Source: Prochlorococcus marinus XMU1404
GTDB lineage: Bacteria > Cyanobacteriota > Cyanobacteriia > PCC-6307 > Cyanobiaceae
Direction of reading: 5' to 3'
DNA length: 64,000 nt
Assembly: GCF_017696175.1 (NCBI RefSeq)
Contig: NZ_JAAORE010000003.1
Coordinates: forward strand, 372,001-436,000
Positions 1 through 9,237 of this stretch are shown here, piece after piece (position 1 is the first letter of the stretch; the number at the start of each line of letters is the position of its first letter). The notes beneath the pieces were generated by a model that was not told the origin of the DNA, did not search any database, and worked only from the letters and a program-made list of their open reading frames with translations. The position numbers were made by a program, and so were the translations under genes.

Positions 1-1
1 A

Positions 2-712
2 TTAGGTTTAGTTGAGTTAACAAGAAAAAGACAAGGCCAAAATATATATGAATTATTCGGAAAAAAATGTTCTGCATGCAATGGCACAGGCCATATAGAG
101 AATCTATTGAATTTTGAAGTTTCTAATCAAAAAATTAAAAACTTTGAAGAAAAAACTAAACAATCAAACATTATAAAAACCCTAGATATAGAAACTTCCC
201 AATCAAATGATAAATATGAAAAAACAATTGAGAAGGGATTACTTAATTCTAAGAACCTTAGTAAGGATGATTCTTCTAATAAAAGAGAAAATGAAAATGA
301 TGATTCAAGTACATTAAATTCAAAAGAAAAAAAAATAATAACAGTTGATCTTACTGATGATGAAAAAATTGTTTTCAGTCAATTAGGTATAAATCCACTA
401 ATAAAGTTAGGGAAAGAATATCTCAATAGCAATAATTTTGTAAATTTAAAGGACAGTAGTAATGAAAGAGAAAGAACTTCGAATAACAAAAAAACAACAT
501 CAAAAAAAGTAAAAAAAATCTCAAAATCTAAAGACTCAGAAGATATTGAAATTCATTTTGAAGCAAATCCTAATTCAAAAGATTCATCAACAACAAAAAC
601 TAATAAGAATAAAGAAATTATATTATCAGAAAAGAAGAACGAAATTGAACTTACAGATGAGATTAACAATGCAAGAAAAAAAAGAAGAAGATCCTCTGCA
701 ATTATTGAATAA
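2..712 (+). CDS. rne: Ribonuclease E/G, C-terminal part (5' end outside window)
   Basis: This is the 3' part of the main endoribonuclease of mRNA decay and rRNA processing; the open frame runs in from the left edge. The first 38 codons carry the end of the conserved core ([12 protein letters not shown]) and the Zn-link cysteine pair ([11 protein letters not shown]) that holds RNase E dimers together. The following ~190 residues are a low-complexity, lysine/serine/asparagine-rich tail expected to be disordered. The tail ends in RKKRRRSSA plus IIE (nt 674-709), closely matching the arginine-rich C-terminal nonapeptide reported to dock PNPase on cyanobacterial RNase E. It overlaps rnhB by 44 nt in another frame. 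Identity is secure; the missing N-terminus (S1 domain and catalytic site) lies upstream. Confidence 0.9.
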   Translation, partial: LGLVELTRKRQGQNIYELFGKKCSACNGTGHIENLLNFEVSNQKIKNFEEKTKQSNIIKTLDIETSQSNDKYEKTIEKGLLNSKNLSKDDSSNKRENENDDSSTLNSKEKKIITVDLTDDEKIVFSQLGINPLIKLGKEYLNSNNFVNLKDSSNERERTSNNKKTTSKKVKKISKSKDSEDIEIHFEANPNSKDSSTTKTNKNKEIILSEKKNEIELTDEINNARKKRRRSSAIIE

Positions 713-1286
713 AGTATCCGAAACTGGAATAGATGAAGTTGGCAAGGGAGCAGTTTTTGGTCCAGTTTTTTCGGCAGTTGTAGTTTTAACTAAAAAAAAT
801 AAATCTATCCTAAAAAAATTAGGTGTAATAGATAGTAAAAAATTAACTCAAAAAAAAAGACAATCACTTTTACCGAAAATTTTATTACTTTCTTCAGATT
901 ATGGAATTGGGCAATCTTCTGCCAGAGAAATAGATCATCTTGGCATCAGAGCAGCTACAGAACTTTCAATGATTAGAGCTTTAAAAAAACTAAAAAAGAA
1001 ACCAGCTGAAATAATAATTGACGGGCCATTATTATTAAGGCCCTGGGAAGGAATGCAAAGAAATATAGTATCGGGAGATTCCAAATTTACCGCCATAGCT
1101 TCAGCAAGTATAGTTGCAAAAGTCTCTCGGGATAATCTAATGGAAAGGTTAGGAAAGAAATACTCAGGATACCTTTTATTTAAAAATAAAGGTTATGGGA
1201 CGAAGGAGCATCTTTCAATTATCAAAGAAAATGGAATAACTAATCTTCATAGGAAAAGTTTTTTACAAAAATCAAATCTTATTTAA
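669..1286 (+). CDS. rnhB: Ribonuclease HII
   Basis: RNase HII cleaves RNA in RNA-DNA hybrids and incises at single misincorporated ribonucleotides. The signature [14 protein letters not shown] gives the first catalytic Asp-Glu pair. The later IIDGP segment and the [19 protein letters not shown] block are also typical. I choose the ATG at 669 because it yields 205 residues, the usual family length; the longer frame from 546 only translates RNase E coding sequence in another frame. The start sits inside the 3' end of rne (44 nt overlap), so translation is probably coupled. It ends overlapping the convergent DUF1997 gene by 15 nt. Confidence 0.93.
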   Translation: MQEKKEEDPLQLLNKVSETGIDEVGKGAVFGPVFSAVVVLTKKNKSILKKLGVIDSKKLTQKKRQSLLPKILLLSSDYGIGQSSAREIDHLGIRAATELSMIRALKKLKKKPAEIIIDGPLLLRPWEGMQRNIVSGDSKFTAIASASIVAKVSRDNLMERLGKKYSGYLLFKNKGYGTKEHLSIIKENGITNLHRKSFLQKSNLI

Positions 1287-1805
1287 CTTACACCAATCTA
1301 AAAAATCTTTAACTAATTGCTGTTGAACTCTCGACTTGATACCCAACAAAATTCCATTTAAAACCGAATGGCCAGTAGATTCCAAAATTTTCTTTGGTAC
1401 TAACTTCAAAAGAGGGGGTTGGCTCACAGATACCCCTAACAGCGCCTCTCCTTCTAATCCAAGATCAGTTGCTTCCAAATTAGCTTTCAAAACAAGATTA
1501 AAGTCATCTATCATTCCTAAACCATCCAATCTGCTCTCAAGAGCGCTCATTCTTAAAATTCCATCTTTATTCTCTACCGCGATTGAAACAACAGGGTTAA
1601 TATCTAATTGAAAAACCTTAAAACTTGTTACTGTATACTTATATCTACCCTCTCCTTCAGGGACTAATTTTTTGGAGTCCAGCATTGCTCCAACGACTCT
1701 TTCTTCTTCCTTAAGATACTTAGAGAGATATTCTTTATTTCGTGTTACAGAAAGCTTTAATTTCTGCTTAGCATCAAAAGACAGCATCATTTTTATTTCC
1801 TCCAA
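1272..1805 (-). CDS. DUF1997 family protein
   Basis: A 177-residue protein that I recognise as the cyanobacterial/plastid DUF1997 family, whose function is unknown to me. No signal peptide or membrane segment is visible. It reads as a soluble alpha/beta protein with an N-terminal stretch ([12 protein letters not shown]) and a C-terminal helix ending [14 protein letters not shown]. The start could be the first ATG or one of the two consecutive methionines six residues in (MMLSF); the latter gives about 172 residues. It converges on rnhB and diverges from pheA with 35 nt between starts, so both promoters must lie in very little space. The family assignment is from memory of the sequence pattern. 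Confidence 0.7.
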   Translation of the reverse strand: MEEIKMMLSFDAKQKLKLSVTRNKEYLSKYLKEEERVVGAMLDSKKLVPEGEGRYKYTVTSFKVFQLDINPVVSIAVENKDGILRMSALESRLDGLGMIDDFNLVLKANLEATDLGLEGEALLGVSVSQPPLLKLVPKKILESTGHSVLNGILLGIKSRVQQQLVKDFLDWCKLNKI

Positions 1806-1840
1806 TGCTTATTTGATCTCTTTTTTTCTTACTATTAATC

Positions 1841-2686
1841 ATGCGCAAACAAGTTGCATATTTAGGTCCTAAAGGGACATACGCAGAAAAAGCAGCTCAC
1901 ATATTATCAAAGCTTGCCAATTTTCAGACACCTATATTTGTACCATGTAATGGGTTACATTCGGTTATTAAATCGATAGCCTACAACAATTGTGATGCTG
2001 CTGTAGTACCCATTGAAAATTCTGTAGAAGGCGGAGTTACAGCTACTCTTGATGCCCTATGGAAATTTCCTGATATATATATTAACAAAGCGATTGTGTT
2101 ACCCATCAAACATGCATTAATTAGTGATGGTGAACTTTCAATCATATCTGAAGTATTATCTCATCCTCAAGCATTAGCTCAATGTTCAGAATGGTTATCT
2201 GACAATCTTCCCAATGCTATCCCTCTTCCAACAAAGTCAACCTCGGAAGCAGTTAGTATGGTGAAAGGGAGTAAATTTAGAGCAGCAATTGGTTCAAAAT
2301 CATTAATTGAAATTGAAGGTCTTAAGGAATTAGCCTTTCCTATTAATGATGTTCCAGGAAATTGCACTAGATTTGTCTTACTAAGCAAAGAGATTAATCT
2401 TAATTCAGCAAATATTGCGAGTTTTGCTTTCTCATTAATCTCAAATAAACCTGGTGCTTTACTTGAATCTATAAAATATATTGCAGATTATGGATTTAAT
2501 ATGAGTAAGATTGAATCAAGACCTTCAAAAAGAGAGTTAGGAGAATATATCATTTATGTTGATTTAGAATTAAATAAAGAAAACAATATTGGACGTTTTA
2601 TTGAATTAAAAAATGATCTTCAACCACTTTGCAAAAATTTTGTAGATTTTGGCAATTATTTTTCAGAAAATATTGAACTAAATTGA
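1841..2686 (+). CDS. pheA: Prephenate dehydratase
   Basis: Converts prephenate to phenylpyruvate in phenylalanine biosynthesis. The protein is a 281-residue monofunctional type without a chorismate mutase domain. The N-terminal YLGPKGTYAEKAA motif, the PIENSVEGGV loop and the catalytic TR pair (GNCTRFVLLS, near residue 178) define the PDT domain. Residues ~195-275 form a regulatory ACT domain with the ESRPSKRELGEY motif that binds phenylalanine for feedback inhibition. It ends 1 nt before the stop of the convergent methyltransferase gene. The tyrosine-arm enzyme gene tyrA is also in this window (51.6 kb) but is unlinked. Confidence 0.95.
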   Translation: MRKQVAYLGPKGTYAEKAAHILSKLANFQTPIFVPCNGLHSVIKSIAYNNCDAAVVPIENSVEGGVTATLDALWKFPDIYINKAIVLPIKHALISDGELSIISEVLSHPQALAQCSEWLSDNLPNAIPLPTKSTSEAVSMVKGSKFRAAIGSKSLIEIEGLKELAFPINDVPGNCTRFVLLSKEINLNSANIASFAFSLISNKPGALLESIKYIADYGFNMSKIESRPSKRELGEYIIYVDLELNKENNIGRFIELKNDLQPLCKNFVDFGNYFSENIELN

Positions 2687-2687
2687 T

Positions 2688-3623
2688 TTATCCTCTACAT
2701 TTATAAACTCCAAACTCCATTAAACCTTTTCTAAATGCCCAATTCATAAGAAGTATAGTCGGGATCTCTCTTATGGATTTTAGTATCGCTAATGGGCCAA
2801 GAGACAAAATTACTAGAGGTCTTCGAAAACCTTCAATGATGGAATCGTACCATGAAGGGTTTGTATAGGTATTCCAATTTCCGGAAATCACTTTACCTGA
2901 ACTATATTTATTAGTTCTAAGAATATTACTGAACTCGTTAATGCTAATAAAATTAGGATGTACCCATTGTTCAAGTAATTGATTAAGCACCAACTTTTCA
3001 AAAAAAGTTGGGGGGTATGCTCTGAGATCCCTTGAGTTCCAATCAGCCAATGCCAAATACCCTCCAGGCCTCAAAGTTCTCAACATTTCATCTGCAAACT
3101 TAGTTTTATTATTCATGTGTGCTCCAGCCTCAACACTCCAAACCGCATCAAATGAACCATCTTCAAATTTCAAATCTAAAGCATCCATAACTTGGAAGTT
3201 GCAATTAATCCCTGAAGGAGTGAGTTCTCTTGCTCTTTTCACTTGAGCAGGACTAATTGTAATTCCAGTAACATTAAAACCATAATATTTTGCAAGAATC
3301 CTAGAACTTCCTCCTATTCCACAACCTACATCGAGTATTCTGGATCCTTTTGGCAATTTATCTAAGCCACTCCATTTAACTAATTTATGAACAAACTGGA
3401 TTTTAGCCTCTCTAAAATCAACATCACCCCCCCCTGATGCATAAAACCCTAAGTGTATATGCTCTCCCCACAATCTCTCAAGTAATTTATCCTGTGTCCA
3501 AGCATCATATGCAGATGCAACTGTACCAGAAGAAATATATTTTCTCGCATTTACTCTCCAAACGACAGATAATATTAATATGCAAAAAATCAGAAAAGAA
3601 AGAGGCAATAGAAATTCAAGCAT
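2688..3623 (-). CDS. 2-methyl-6-phytylbenzoquinone (MPBQ/MSBQ) methyltransferase
   Basis: SAM-dependent methyltransferase of 311 residues that closely resembles Synechocystis Sll0418, the enzyme methylating MPBQ/MSBQ in the tocopherol and plastoquinone pathways. An N-terminal hydrophobic segment (residues ~2-22) should anchor it in a membrane. The AYDAWTQDKLLERLWGEH region and the SAM-binding motif ILDVGCGIGGSSRILA follow, then VWSVEAGAHM and RPGGYLALADW. The C-terminus (KSIREIPTILLM) also matches that family. It is transcribed toward pheA and starts directly after the stop of the LON-domain gene, so the two probably form an operon. Assignment to this substrate rather than gamma-tocopherol is from whole-length resemblance. 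Confidence 0.82.
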   Translation of the reverse strand: MLEFLLPLSFLIFCILILSVVWRVNARKYISSGTVASAYDAWTQDKLLERLWGEHIHLGFYASGGGDVDFREAKIQFVHKLVKWSGLDKLPKGSRILDVGCGIGGSSRILAKYYGFNVTGITISPAQVKRARELTPSGINCNFQVMDALDLKFEDGSFDAVWSVEAGAHMNNKTKFADEMLRTLRPGGYLALADWNSRDLRAYPPTFFEKLVLNQLLEQWVHPNFISINEFSNILRTNKYSSGKVISGNWNTYTNPSWYDSIIEGFRRPLVILSLGPLAILKSIREIPTILLMNWAFRKGLMEFGVYKCRG

Positions 3624-4280
3624 TTAATTTTCTTTTATATCAGGAAAACTTTCTTTTAGGGCTGTTCTGGCAGCAAGTTGCTTCCTTGTATGATCAAGCA
3701 TTTCATATTCTCTTTGCAAACGAGTGTATGTATCTCTTTCCTCAAGGAGTCTTTGCTGCTCCTCAGCAACAGGTCCTCCCAAATGAGCCCCTATCCAAAA
3801 TGATAATTCCATAGGATTATTTGGTAATTTATCGGGCAGATTCTTCTTTGTATTGGTCAATTTGCTTGTAAGATTAATTACGTCACTAAGTGCCTCTTTA
3901 ACTAAATCTTTTTGAGAATCGAGTTTTTGAAGATTTTCAACATGATCATCACTTATCCAAGTTACCATTGCTGAATAAAAAGGGGTTGAACGAATGATTT
4001 CTAAAATTTGAAATCTTTGTTGTCCCATAGTGATAAGATTACTTCTACCATCTTCAGAAGTTTGATGTTTTATTATTTGGGCACAGCATCCAACTTTAGC
4101 CATAGTTTTAGATGTTGTATCCCACTTTATAACCCCAAACATCGAGTCTGTTTCAAGAACAGACTGAAGCATGATCCTATATCTCGATTCGAAAATATGT
4201 AAAGGTAATATTTCTTGTGGGAATAGTACTACATCTGGCAAAGGAAACAAAGGTAATTCCCTTACTGAGAGCTCTCCCAT
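3624..4280 (-). CDS. LON-substrate-binding-domain protein
   Basis: A 218-residue stand-alone version of the N-terminal (LON/PUA-like) domain of the Lon protease, with no ATPase or peptidase domain. The diagnostic opening is ELPLFPLPDVVLFPQEILPLHIFESRYR. The rest is a charged helical C-terminal part (residues ~120-215) rich in Glu/Arg with coiled-coil character. Such proteins are common in cyanobacteria and bacteria; substrate binding or a chaperone-like role is guessed, not shown. It lies 55 nt downstream of rpsJ on the same strand, so it may be read through from the str operon, and it abuts the methyltransferase gene. Confidence 0.8.
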   Translation of the reverse strand: MGELSVRELPLFPLPDVVLFPQEILPLHIFESRYRIMLQSVLETDSMFGVIKWDTTSKTMAKVGCCAQIIKHQTSEDGRSNLITMGQQRFQILEIIRSTPFYSAMVTWISDDHVENLQKLDSQKDLVKEALSDVINLTSKLTNTKKNLPDKLPNNPMELSFWIGAHLGGPVAEEQQRLLEERDTYTRLQREYEMLDHTRKQLAARTALKESFPDIKEN

Positions 4281-4335
4281 TAATACCTCATTTATATTTT
4301 ACATATTAATCAATTTAAGTTGTTTTCGGGATATT

Positions 4336-4656
4336 TTAAAGTTTAACTTCTATATCTACTCCACTAGGGAGATCCAACTTCATTAATGCATCAATTGTCT
4401 TTGCTGAGGGACTATAAATATCGATTATTCTTCGATGAGTTCTTGTTTCAAAATGCTCTCTAGAATCTTTATCAACATGTGGTGACCTAAGGACACAATA
4501 AATTTTTCTTTTTGTAGGCAAAGGTATTGGACCTATTGCTGAAGCAGAAGTGGTATCAGCAGTCTGAATTATTTTATCGCAAGACAAATCTAGCATTCTT
4601 CTATCAAATGCTTTTAATCTTATTCTAATTTTTTGTTGTGCAATTGCTGCAGTCAT
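4336..4656 (-). CDS. rpsJ: 30S ribosomal protein S10
   Basis: S10 (106 residues) of the small-subunit head, also NusE in transcription antitermination. The family is evident from [14 protein letters not shown], the [20 protein letters not shown] loop and the C-terminal SGVDIEVKL strand. It is the last gene of the str operon, 102 nt after tuf, instead of heading the S10 operon as in E. coli. This placement is usual for cyanobacteria. Confidence 0.96.
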   Translation of the reverse strand: MTAAIAQQKIRIRLKAFDRRMLDLSCDKIIQTADTTSASAIGPIPLPTKRKIYCVLRSPHVDKDSREHFETRTHRRIIDIYSPSAKTIDALMKLDLPSGVDIEVKL

Positions 4657-4758
4657 AATTCCAAATTAATTTATAATTTAGGGCCAATGATTAGCAATGA
4701 CCCTAATTAATTTAAGTATATTAGATGATCGAGGTTAAATTCTTAAAATTCAAAAATA

Positions 4759-5958
4759 TTATTTAAGAATTTTAGAAACAACTCCTGCACCAATAGTACG
4801 TCCACCTTCGCGGATTGCGAATCTCATACCTTGTTCGATAGCTACTGGGCAAATTAATTCTCCAGTCATCTTGATTCTATCTCCAGGCATAACCATTTCC
4901 ACATTAGATCCATCATCAGAGGTAAATGCTGTAATTTGACCTGTCACATCAGTTGTTCTGATATAAAACTGCGGTCTATAACCTGCGAAGAAAGGAGTAT
5001 GTCTGCCGCCCTCTTCTTTTTTGAGGACATAAACTTCTCCTTCAAATTGTGTATGAGGAGTAATAGATCCTTTTTTAACCAGTACCATTCCTCTTTCAAT
5101 ATCTTCTTTCTGAACACCACGAAGCAGTAAACCAACGTTATCGCCAGCCATTCCTTCATCAAGAAGTTTTCGGAACATCTCAACTCCAGTAACAGTTGTT
5201 AATCTTGTATCTCTTATTCCAACAATTTCAACTTCTTCTCCAACCTTAACTTTTCCTCTCTCAATTCTACCAGTAGCTACAGTTCCTCTACCAGTAATTG
5301 AGAAAACATCTTCAACTGCCATCAAGAATGGTTTATCAACTTCTCTTTCTGGTTCGGGAATGCTAGCGTCTACTGCTTTCATTAGTTCTTCAATTTTTGA
5401 TTCCCAAGTAGAATCTCCTTCAAGAGCTTTTAAACCTGAAACTTGAACAATAGGAATATCATCTCCAGGGAAGTCATAACTATCTAATAGTTCTCTTATT
5501 TCCATCTCAACAAGTTCGATGATTTCTTCGTCATCGACCATGTCGCATTTGTTCAGAGCTACTACAAGAGCAGGAACCCCAACCTGTTTAGCTAGAAGAA
5601 TATGCTCTTTGGTCTGCGCCATAGGGCCATCGGTGGCTGCACAAACTAGGATAGCTCCGTCCATTTGAGCAGCTCCTGTGATCATGTTTTTCACATAATC
5701 AGCATGTCCAGGACAATCTACATGAGCATAGTGTCTACCTTCAGTTTCATATTCGACATGAGCTGTATTAATAGTAATACCGCGCTCTCTTTCTTCTGGA
5801 GCACCGTCAATGTCTCCATAGTCTTGAGCCTGAGCTTGACCTTTTTTTGCTAATACGTTTGTAATAGCAGCAGTAAGTGTTGTTTTCCCATGATCAACAT
5901 GGCCGATAGTACCTATGTTGACATGTGGTTTGTTTCTTTCGAACTTCTCGCGAGCCAT
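4759..5958 (-). CDS. tuf: Elongation factor Tu
   Basis: GTPase that delivers aminoacyl-tRNA to the ribosome; 399 residues, full length. The G1 box GHVDHGKT, the switch [11 protein letters not shown], the NKCD box and the three-domain organisation are complete, ending [14 protein letters not shown]. There is only one copy in this window. It follows fusA after a 45-nt gap on the same strand. Confidence 0.98.
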
Positions 5959-6003
5959 TTTGAATTAAAGAATCGAGGGTTTAAGAGTGTTTTAGTTTAG
6001 AGA

Positions 6004-8079
6004 TCAGGAGTTGCCCTGATTCTTGGAAATGATAGCTTCAGCAACATTACGAGGAACTTCCTCATAATTTGCGAACTCCATTGAAAATATACCCCGACCT
6101 TGAGTCATTGATCGGAGTTGTGTGGCATAACCGAACATTTCGGCTAGAGGCACTTTGGCCTGTACCTTAGACAATCCATCATCAACAGATTGTCCTTCTA
6201 CTTGACCTCTTCTAGAAGAGAGATCACCAATTACAGATCCAAGAAAGTCGTCAGGACTTTCGACCTCAACTTTCATCATAGGCTCTAAAAGAACGGGATT
6301 GCATTTTTTAACCCCATCTTTAAAAGCCATGGAACCTGCAATTTTAAAGGCCATTTCAGATGAGTCTACATCGTGGAATGAACCATCGACTAGTGTTACT
6401 TTTACATCAATGAGTGGATAACCGGCAAGAACGCCAGATTCGCAGGTTTCTTTCATACCGTTAGAAGCAGGACCAATGTACTCTTTTGGGACCGCTCCAC
6501 CAACAATTTTGTTAACAAATTCAAAACCTTTGCCAACTTCAGCAGGTTCCATCTCAATTATTACGTGACCATATTGACCTTTTCCTCCAGTTTGTCTAGC
6601 GTATTTACCTTCACCTTTAGAACTAGATCTAATAGTCTCTCTATAAGAGACCTGAGGAGCTCCAATATTTGCTTCAACCTTGAATTCCCTTAACATTCTG
6701 TCAACAAGAATCTCTAGATGTAACTCACCCATACCGGCAATCACAGTTTGATTAGTCTCTGGATCAGTACTTACTCTAAAGGTTGGATCCTCTTCAGATA
6801 AAGCAGTTAAAGCTTTTGATAATTTTTCCATATCTCCTTTGGTTTTTGGCTCAACAGCAACAGAGATAACTGGTTCTGGGATAAACAATGTCTCTAAAAC
6901 TATAGGGTCTTCTGTATTACATAAAGTATCTCCAGTAGTTGTATTTTTAAGACCTAACACAGCGCCTAAATCTCCAGCTCTCAATTCATCAACTTCTTCT
7001 CTTTCATCAGCTTTTAGAATTACTAATCTAGAAATTCTCTCCTTAGCATCTTTAGTAGAATTCATAACATAACTTCCCTTTGAAAGAACACCTGAATACA
7101 TTCTTACAAATGTTAATTTTCCATAAGGATCAGACATCACTTTAAAAGCCAACGCACTGAAAGGGGCATTATCATCTGAAGGTCTAACATCTTCTTTACC
7201 ACTAGGGAGAACACCTTGTATTGGTTTCACGTCAACAGGAGCAGGCAAGTAATCAACAACTGCGTCCAGTACTAGTTGTACACCTTTGTTCTTGAAAGCT
7301 GACCCACACAACACAGGAACCAACCCATGTTTTAAAACTCCTTCCCTTATTCCTTTTTTTAGTTGCTCCTCAGATAACTCTCCTGTTTCAAGAAATATTT
7401 CTATTAATTCTTCATCATTTTCTGCAACACTTTCCATCAACTTATTTCTCCACTCAGCAACTTGCCCCTCCATATCAGATGGGATCGATCCTTCTTCAAT
7501 ATCTGTACCTAAATCGTTTTTGTAAAGATAAGCTTTATTAGCAACTAAATCAATAATGCCTGTCAGATCTCCTTCGGCTCCAATAGGCAACTGAATAGGA
7601 AGGGCATTTGCCTTAAGCCTATCTTTAATTTGCTTATTAACTTTTAAGAAATCCGCTCCAGTTCTGTCCATTTTATTTACAAAAACCATCCTTGGAACAG
7701 AATATCTATCTGCTTGGCGCCATACAGTTTCAGATTGAGGTTGAACTCCCCCTACCGCACAAAAAACAGCAATTACTCCATCTAAGACTCGCATTGATCT
7801 TTCAACTTCAATAGTAAAATCAACGTGTCCTGGAGTATCTATAATATTAATTCTGTGATCTTGCCAACTTGTTGATATTGCTGCTGCGGTGATAGTTATT
7901 CCTCTTTCTCTTTCTTGATCCATCCAATCTGTTACGGCAGCGCCATCATGAACTTCACCTATCTTGTGAACAACACCTGAATAGAACAAAATTCTTTCGG
8001 TAGTTGTTGTCTTCCCTGCGTCAATATGAGCGGCTATACCTATGTTTCTTACTCGTTCTAGGGGAAAGTCGCGTGCCAA
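6004..8079 (-). CDS. fusA: Elongation factor G
   Basis: Translocase GTPase of 691 residues, all five domains present. It begins [29 protein letters not shown] (G1 box), followed by DTPGHVDFT and NKMDR boxes. The domain IV segment ([12 protein letters not shown]) needed for translocation and the C-terminal [22 protein letters not shown] are intact. It sits 98 nt after rpsG and 45 nt before tuf in the str operon. Confidence 0.98.
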   Translation of the reverse strand: MARDFPLERVRNIGIAAHIDAGKTTTTERILFYSGVVHKIGEVHDGAAVTDWMDQERERGITITAAAISTSWQDHRINIIDTPGHVDFTIEVERSMRVLDGVIAVFCAVGGVQPQSETVWRQADRYSVPRMVFVNKMDRTGADFLKVNKQIKDRLKANALPIQLPIGAEGDLTGIIDLVANKAYLYKNDLGTDIEEGSIPSDMEGQVAEWRNKLMESVAENDEELIEIFLETGELSEEQLKKGIREGVLKHGLVPVLCGSAFKNKGVQLVLDAVVDYLPAPVDVKPIQGVLPSGKEDVRPSDDNAPFSALAFKVMSDPYGKLTFVRMYSGVLSKGSYVMNSTKDAKERISRLVILKADEREEVDELRAGDLGAVLGLKNTTTGDTLCNTEDPIVLETLFIPEPVISVAVEPKTKGDMEKLSKALTALSEEDPTFRVSTDPETNQTVIAGMGELHLEILVDRMLREFKVEANIGAPQVSYRETIRSSSKGEGKYARQTGGKGQYGHVIIEMEPAEVGKGFEFVNKIVGGAVPKEYIGPASNGMKETCESGVLAGYPLIDVKVTLVDGSFHDVDSSEMAFKIAGSMAFKDGVKKCNPVLLEPMMKVEVESPDDFLGSVIGDLSSRRGQVEGQSVDDGLSKVQAKVPLAEMFGYATQLRSMTQGRGIFSMEFANYEEVPRNVAEAIISKNQGNS

Positions 8080-8177
8080 TTTTAAAACTCCAAATAAAAA
8101 AAATTTTTGTTAGTTATAGTTCACACTGAAAGTAAACTTTTATAATAATAAACTACTTAAGTACCTTTTTGACGAAA

Positions 8178-8648
8178 TTAATATCTGTAATGTGCAAAAG
8201 CTTTATTCGCTTCAGCCATTTTATGAGTATCTTCTCTTTTTTTGACTGAACTTCCAGTTTCATTTGCTGCATCCATCAATTCACCAGCTAGTTTTTGAGA
8301 CATACTTTTACCATTTCTTGCACGAGAGAACGTAACAAGCCATCTTAATGCCATTGCTGTGCCTCTTTCTTGACGAACTTCCATCGGTACTTGATATGTA
8401 GCTCCTCCGACTCTTCTAGCCCTAACCTCTACAAGAGGAGTAGCATTTTTGACAGCTGTTTCAAATAATTCCACAGGGTTACCACCAGTTCTTTCGCTTA
8501 TTAATGAAAAAGCATCTGACAAAATCTTTTGTGCAGTTGATTTTTTACCATGTTTCATCAACCTAGAAATCATCATTGAGGCTAGACGGCTATTAAATTG
8601 AGGGTCTGGAAGAACTGGTCTTTTTACTGCTGCATTGCGACGTGACAT
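8178..8648 (-). CDS. rpsG: 30S ribosomal protein S7
   Basis: S7 (156 residues) nucleates assembly of the 30S head and lines the mRNA exit channel. Typical stretches are [17 protein letters not shown], the [19 protein letters not shown] beta-hairpin and the ALRWLV helix. It starts 25 nt after the rpsL stop, the second gene of the str operon. Confidence 0.97.
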   Translation of the reverse strand: MSRRNAAVKRPVLPDPQFNSRLASMMISRLMKHGKKSTAQKILSDAFSLISERTGGNPVELFETAVKNATPLVEVRARRVGGATYQVPMEVRQERGTAMALRWLVTFSRARNGKSMSQKLAGELMDAANETGSSVKKREDTHKMAEANKAFAHYRY

Positions 8649-8673
8649 GTTTTTTAAAAGTGATGTTTACAAA

Positions 8674-9048
8674 TTAATCTTTTGGGGCTTTTGCTCCGTA
8701 CTTAGATCTGGATTGACGTCTATCTTTGACTCCAGCAGTATCTAAAGTTCCTCTTATTATATGATATCTAACTCCAGGTAAATCTTTGACTCTACCACCC
8801 CTTAAAAGAACTACAGAGTGTTCTTGCAAATTATGACCAATTCCAGGGATATAAGCCGTAACTTCGAAACCAGAAGTTAATCTTACCCTCGCAACTTTTC
8901 TTAGAGCTGAATTAGGTTTTTTGGGTGTTGATGTATAAACTCTTGTACATACCCCTCTTCTCTCAGGGCAAGCTTTTAAGGCTGGAGATTTTGTTTTTCT
9001 AGTCAGACGTTTTCTTTCTGAGCCTATTAATTGTGATATTGTGGGCAT
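8674..9048 (-). CDS. rpsL: 30S ribosomal protein S12
   Basis: S12 (124 residues) of the decoding centre. The decoding loops [17 protein letters not shown] and [16 protein letters not shown] are present with the lysines that determine streptomycin sensitivity (wild-type-looking). It is the first gene of the str operon; the promoter must lie in the 189-bp gap shared with divergent glsF. Confidence 0.97.
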   Translation of the reverse strand: MPTISQLIGSERKRLTRKTKSPALKACPERRGVCTRVYTSTPKKPNSALRKVARVRLTSGFEVTAYIPGIGHNLQEHSVVLLRGGRVKDLPGVRYHIIRGTLDTAGVKDRRQSRSKYGAKAPKD

Positions 9049-9079
9049 CTAAAATATTTAGATAGATAAAGATTCACCT

Positions 9080-9085
9080 ATCATA
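9080..9085 (-). promoter_or_regulatory. Possible -10 element for the str operon (rpsL)
   Basis: Read on the minus strand this is TATGAT, 32 nt upstream of the rpsL start codon, a fair match to a sigma-70-type -10 box. No convincing -35 is seen at the normal spacing. It is inferred from position and consensus only. Confidence 0.3.
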
Positions 9086-9198
9086 ACCTTTTACGAGCAC
9101 CAACTAAAAGTTTTTAACCATATTTTTTTAAAAATTTGTGAAATTAAAATTCTTTGGTAAATATTCATTATCTTTAGTTTTATTTTGATATTTATTTT

Positions 9199-9204
9199 TA
9201 TAAT
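9199..9204 (+). promoter_or_regulatory. Possible -10 element for glsF
   Basis: A perfect TATAAT lies 33 nt upstream of the glsF ATG. The surrounding sequence is nearly all A/T, so a chance match is quite possible. I looked for an NtcA site (GTA-N8-TAC) at the expected distance upstream and found only a poor partial match. Confidence 0.35.
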
Positions 9205-9237
9205 GAAAATAAATAACTAAATAGAATTAAATAATCT

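Noticed and set aside
3437-3814. 125-codon plus-strand frame across the methyltransferase and LON genes
   Set aside because: It is antisense to two well-supported genes and has no family resemblance.
4944-5183. 79-codon minus-strand frame inside tuf
   Set aside because: Out-of-frame translation of the tuf sequence.
9150-9180. Possible NtcA site upstream of glsF
   Set aside because: Only GTA-N8-TTA is seen, the second half-site lacks TAC, and spacing to the -10 box is not typical.
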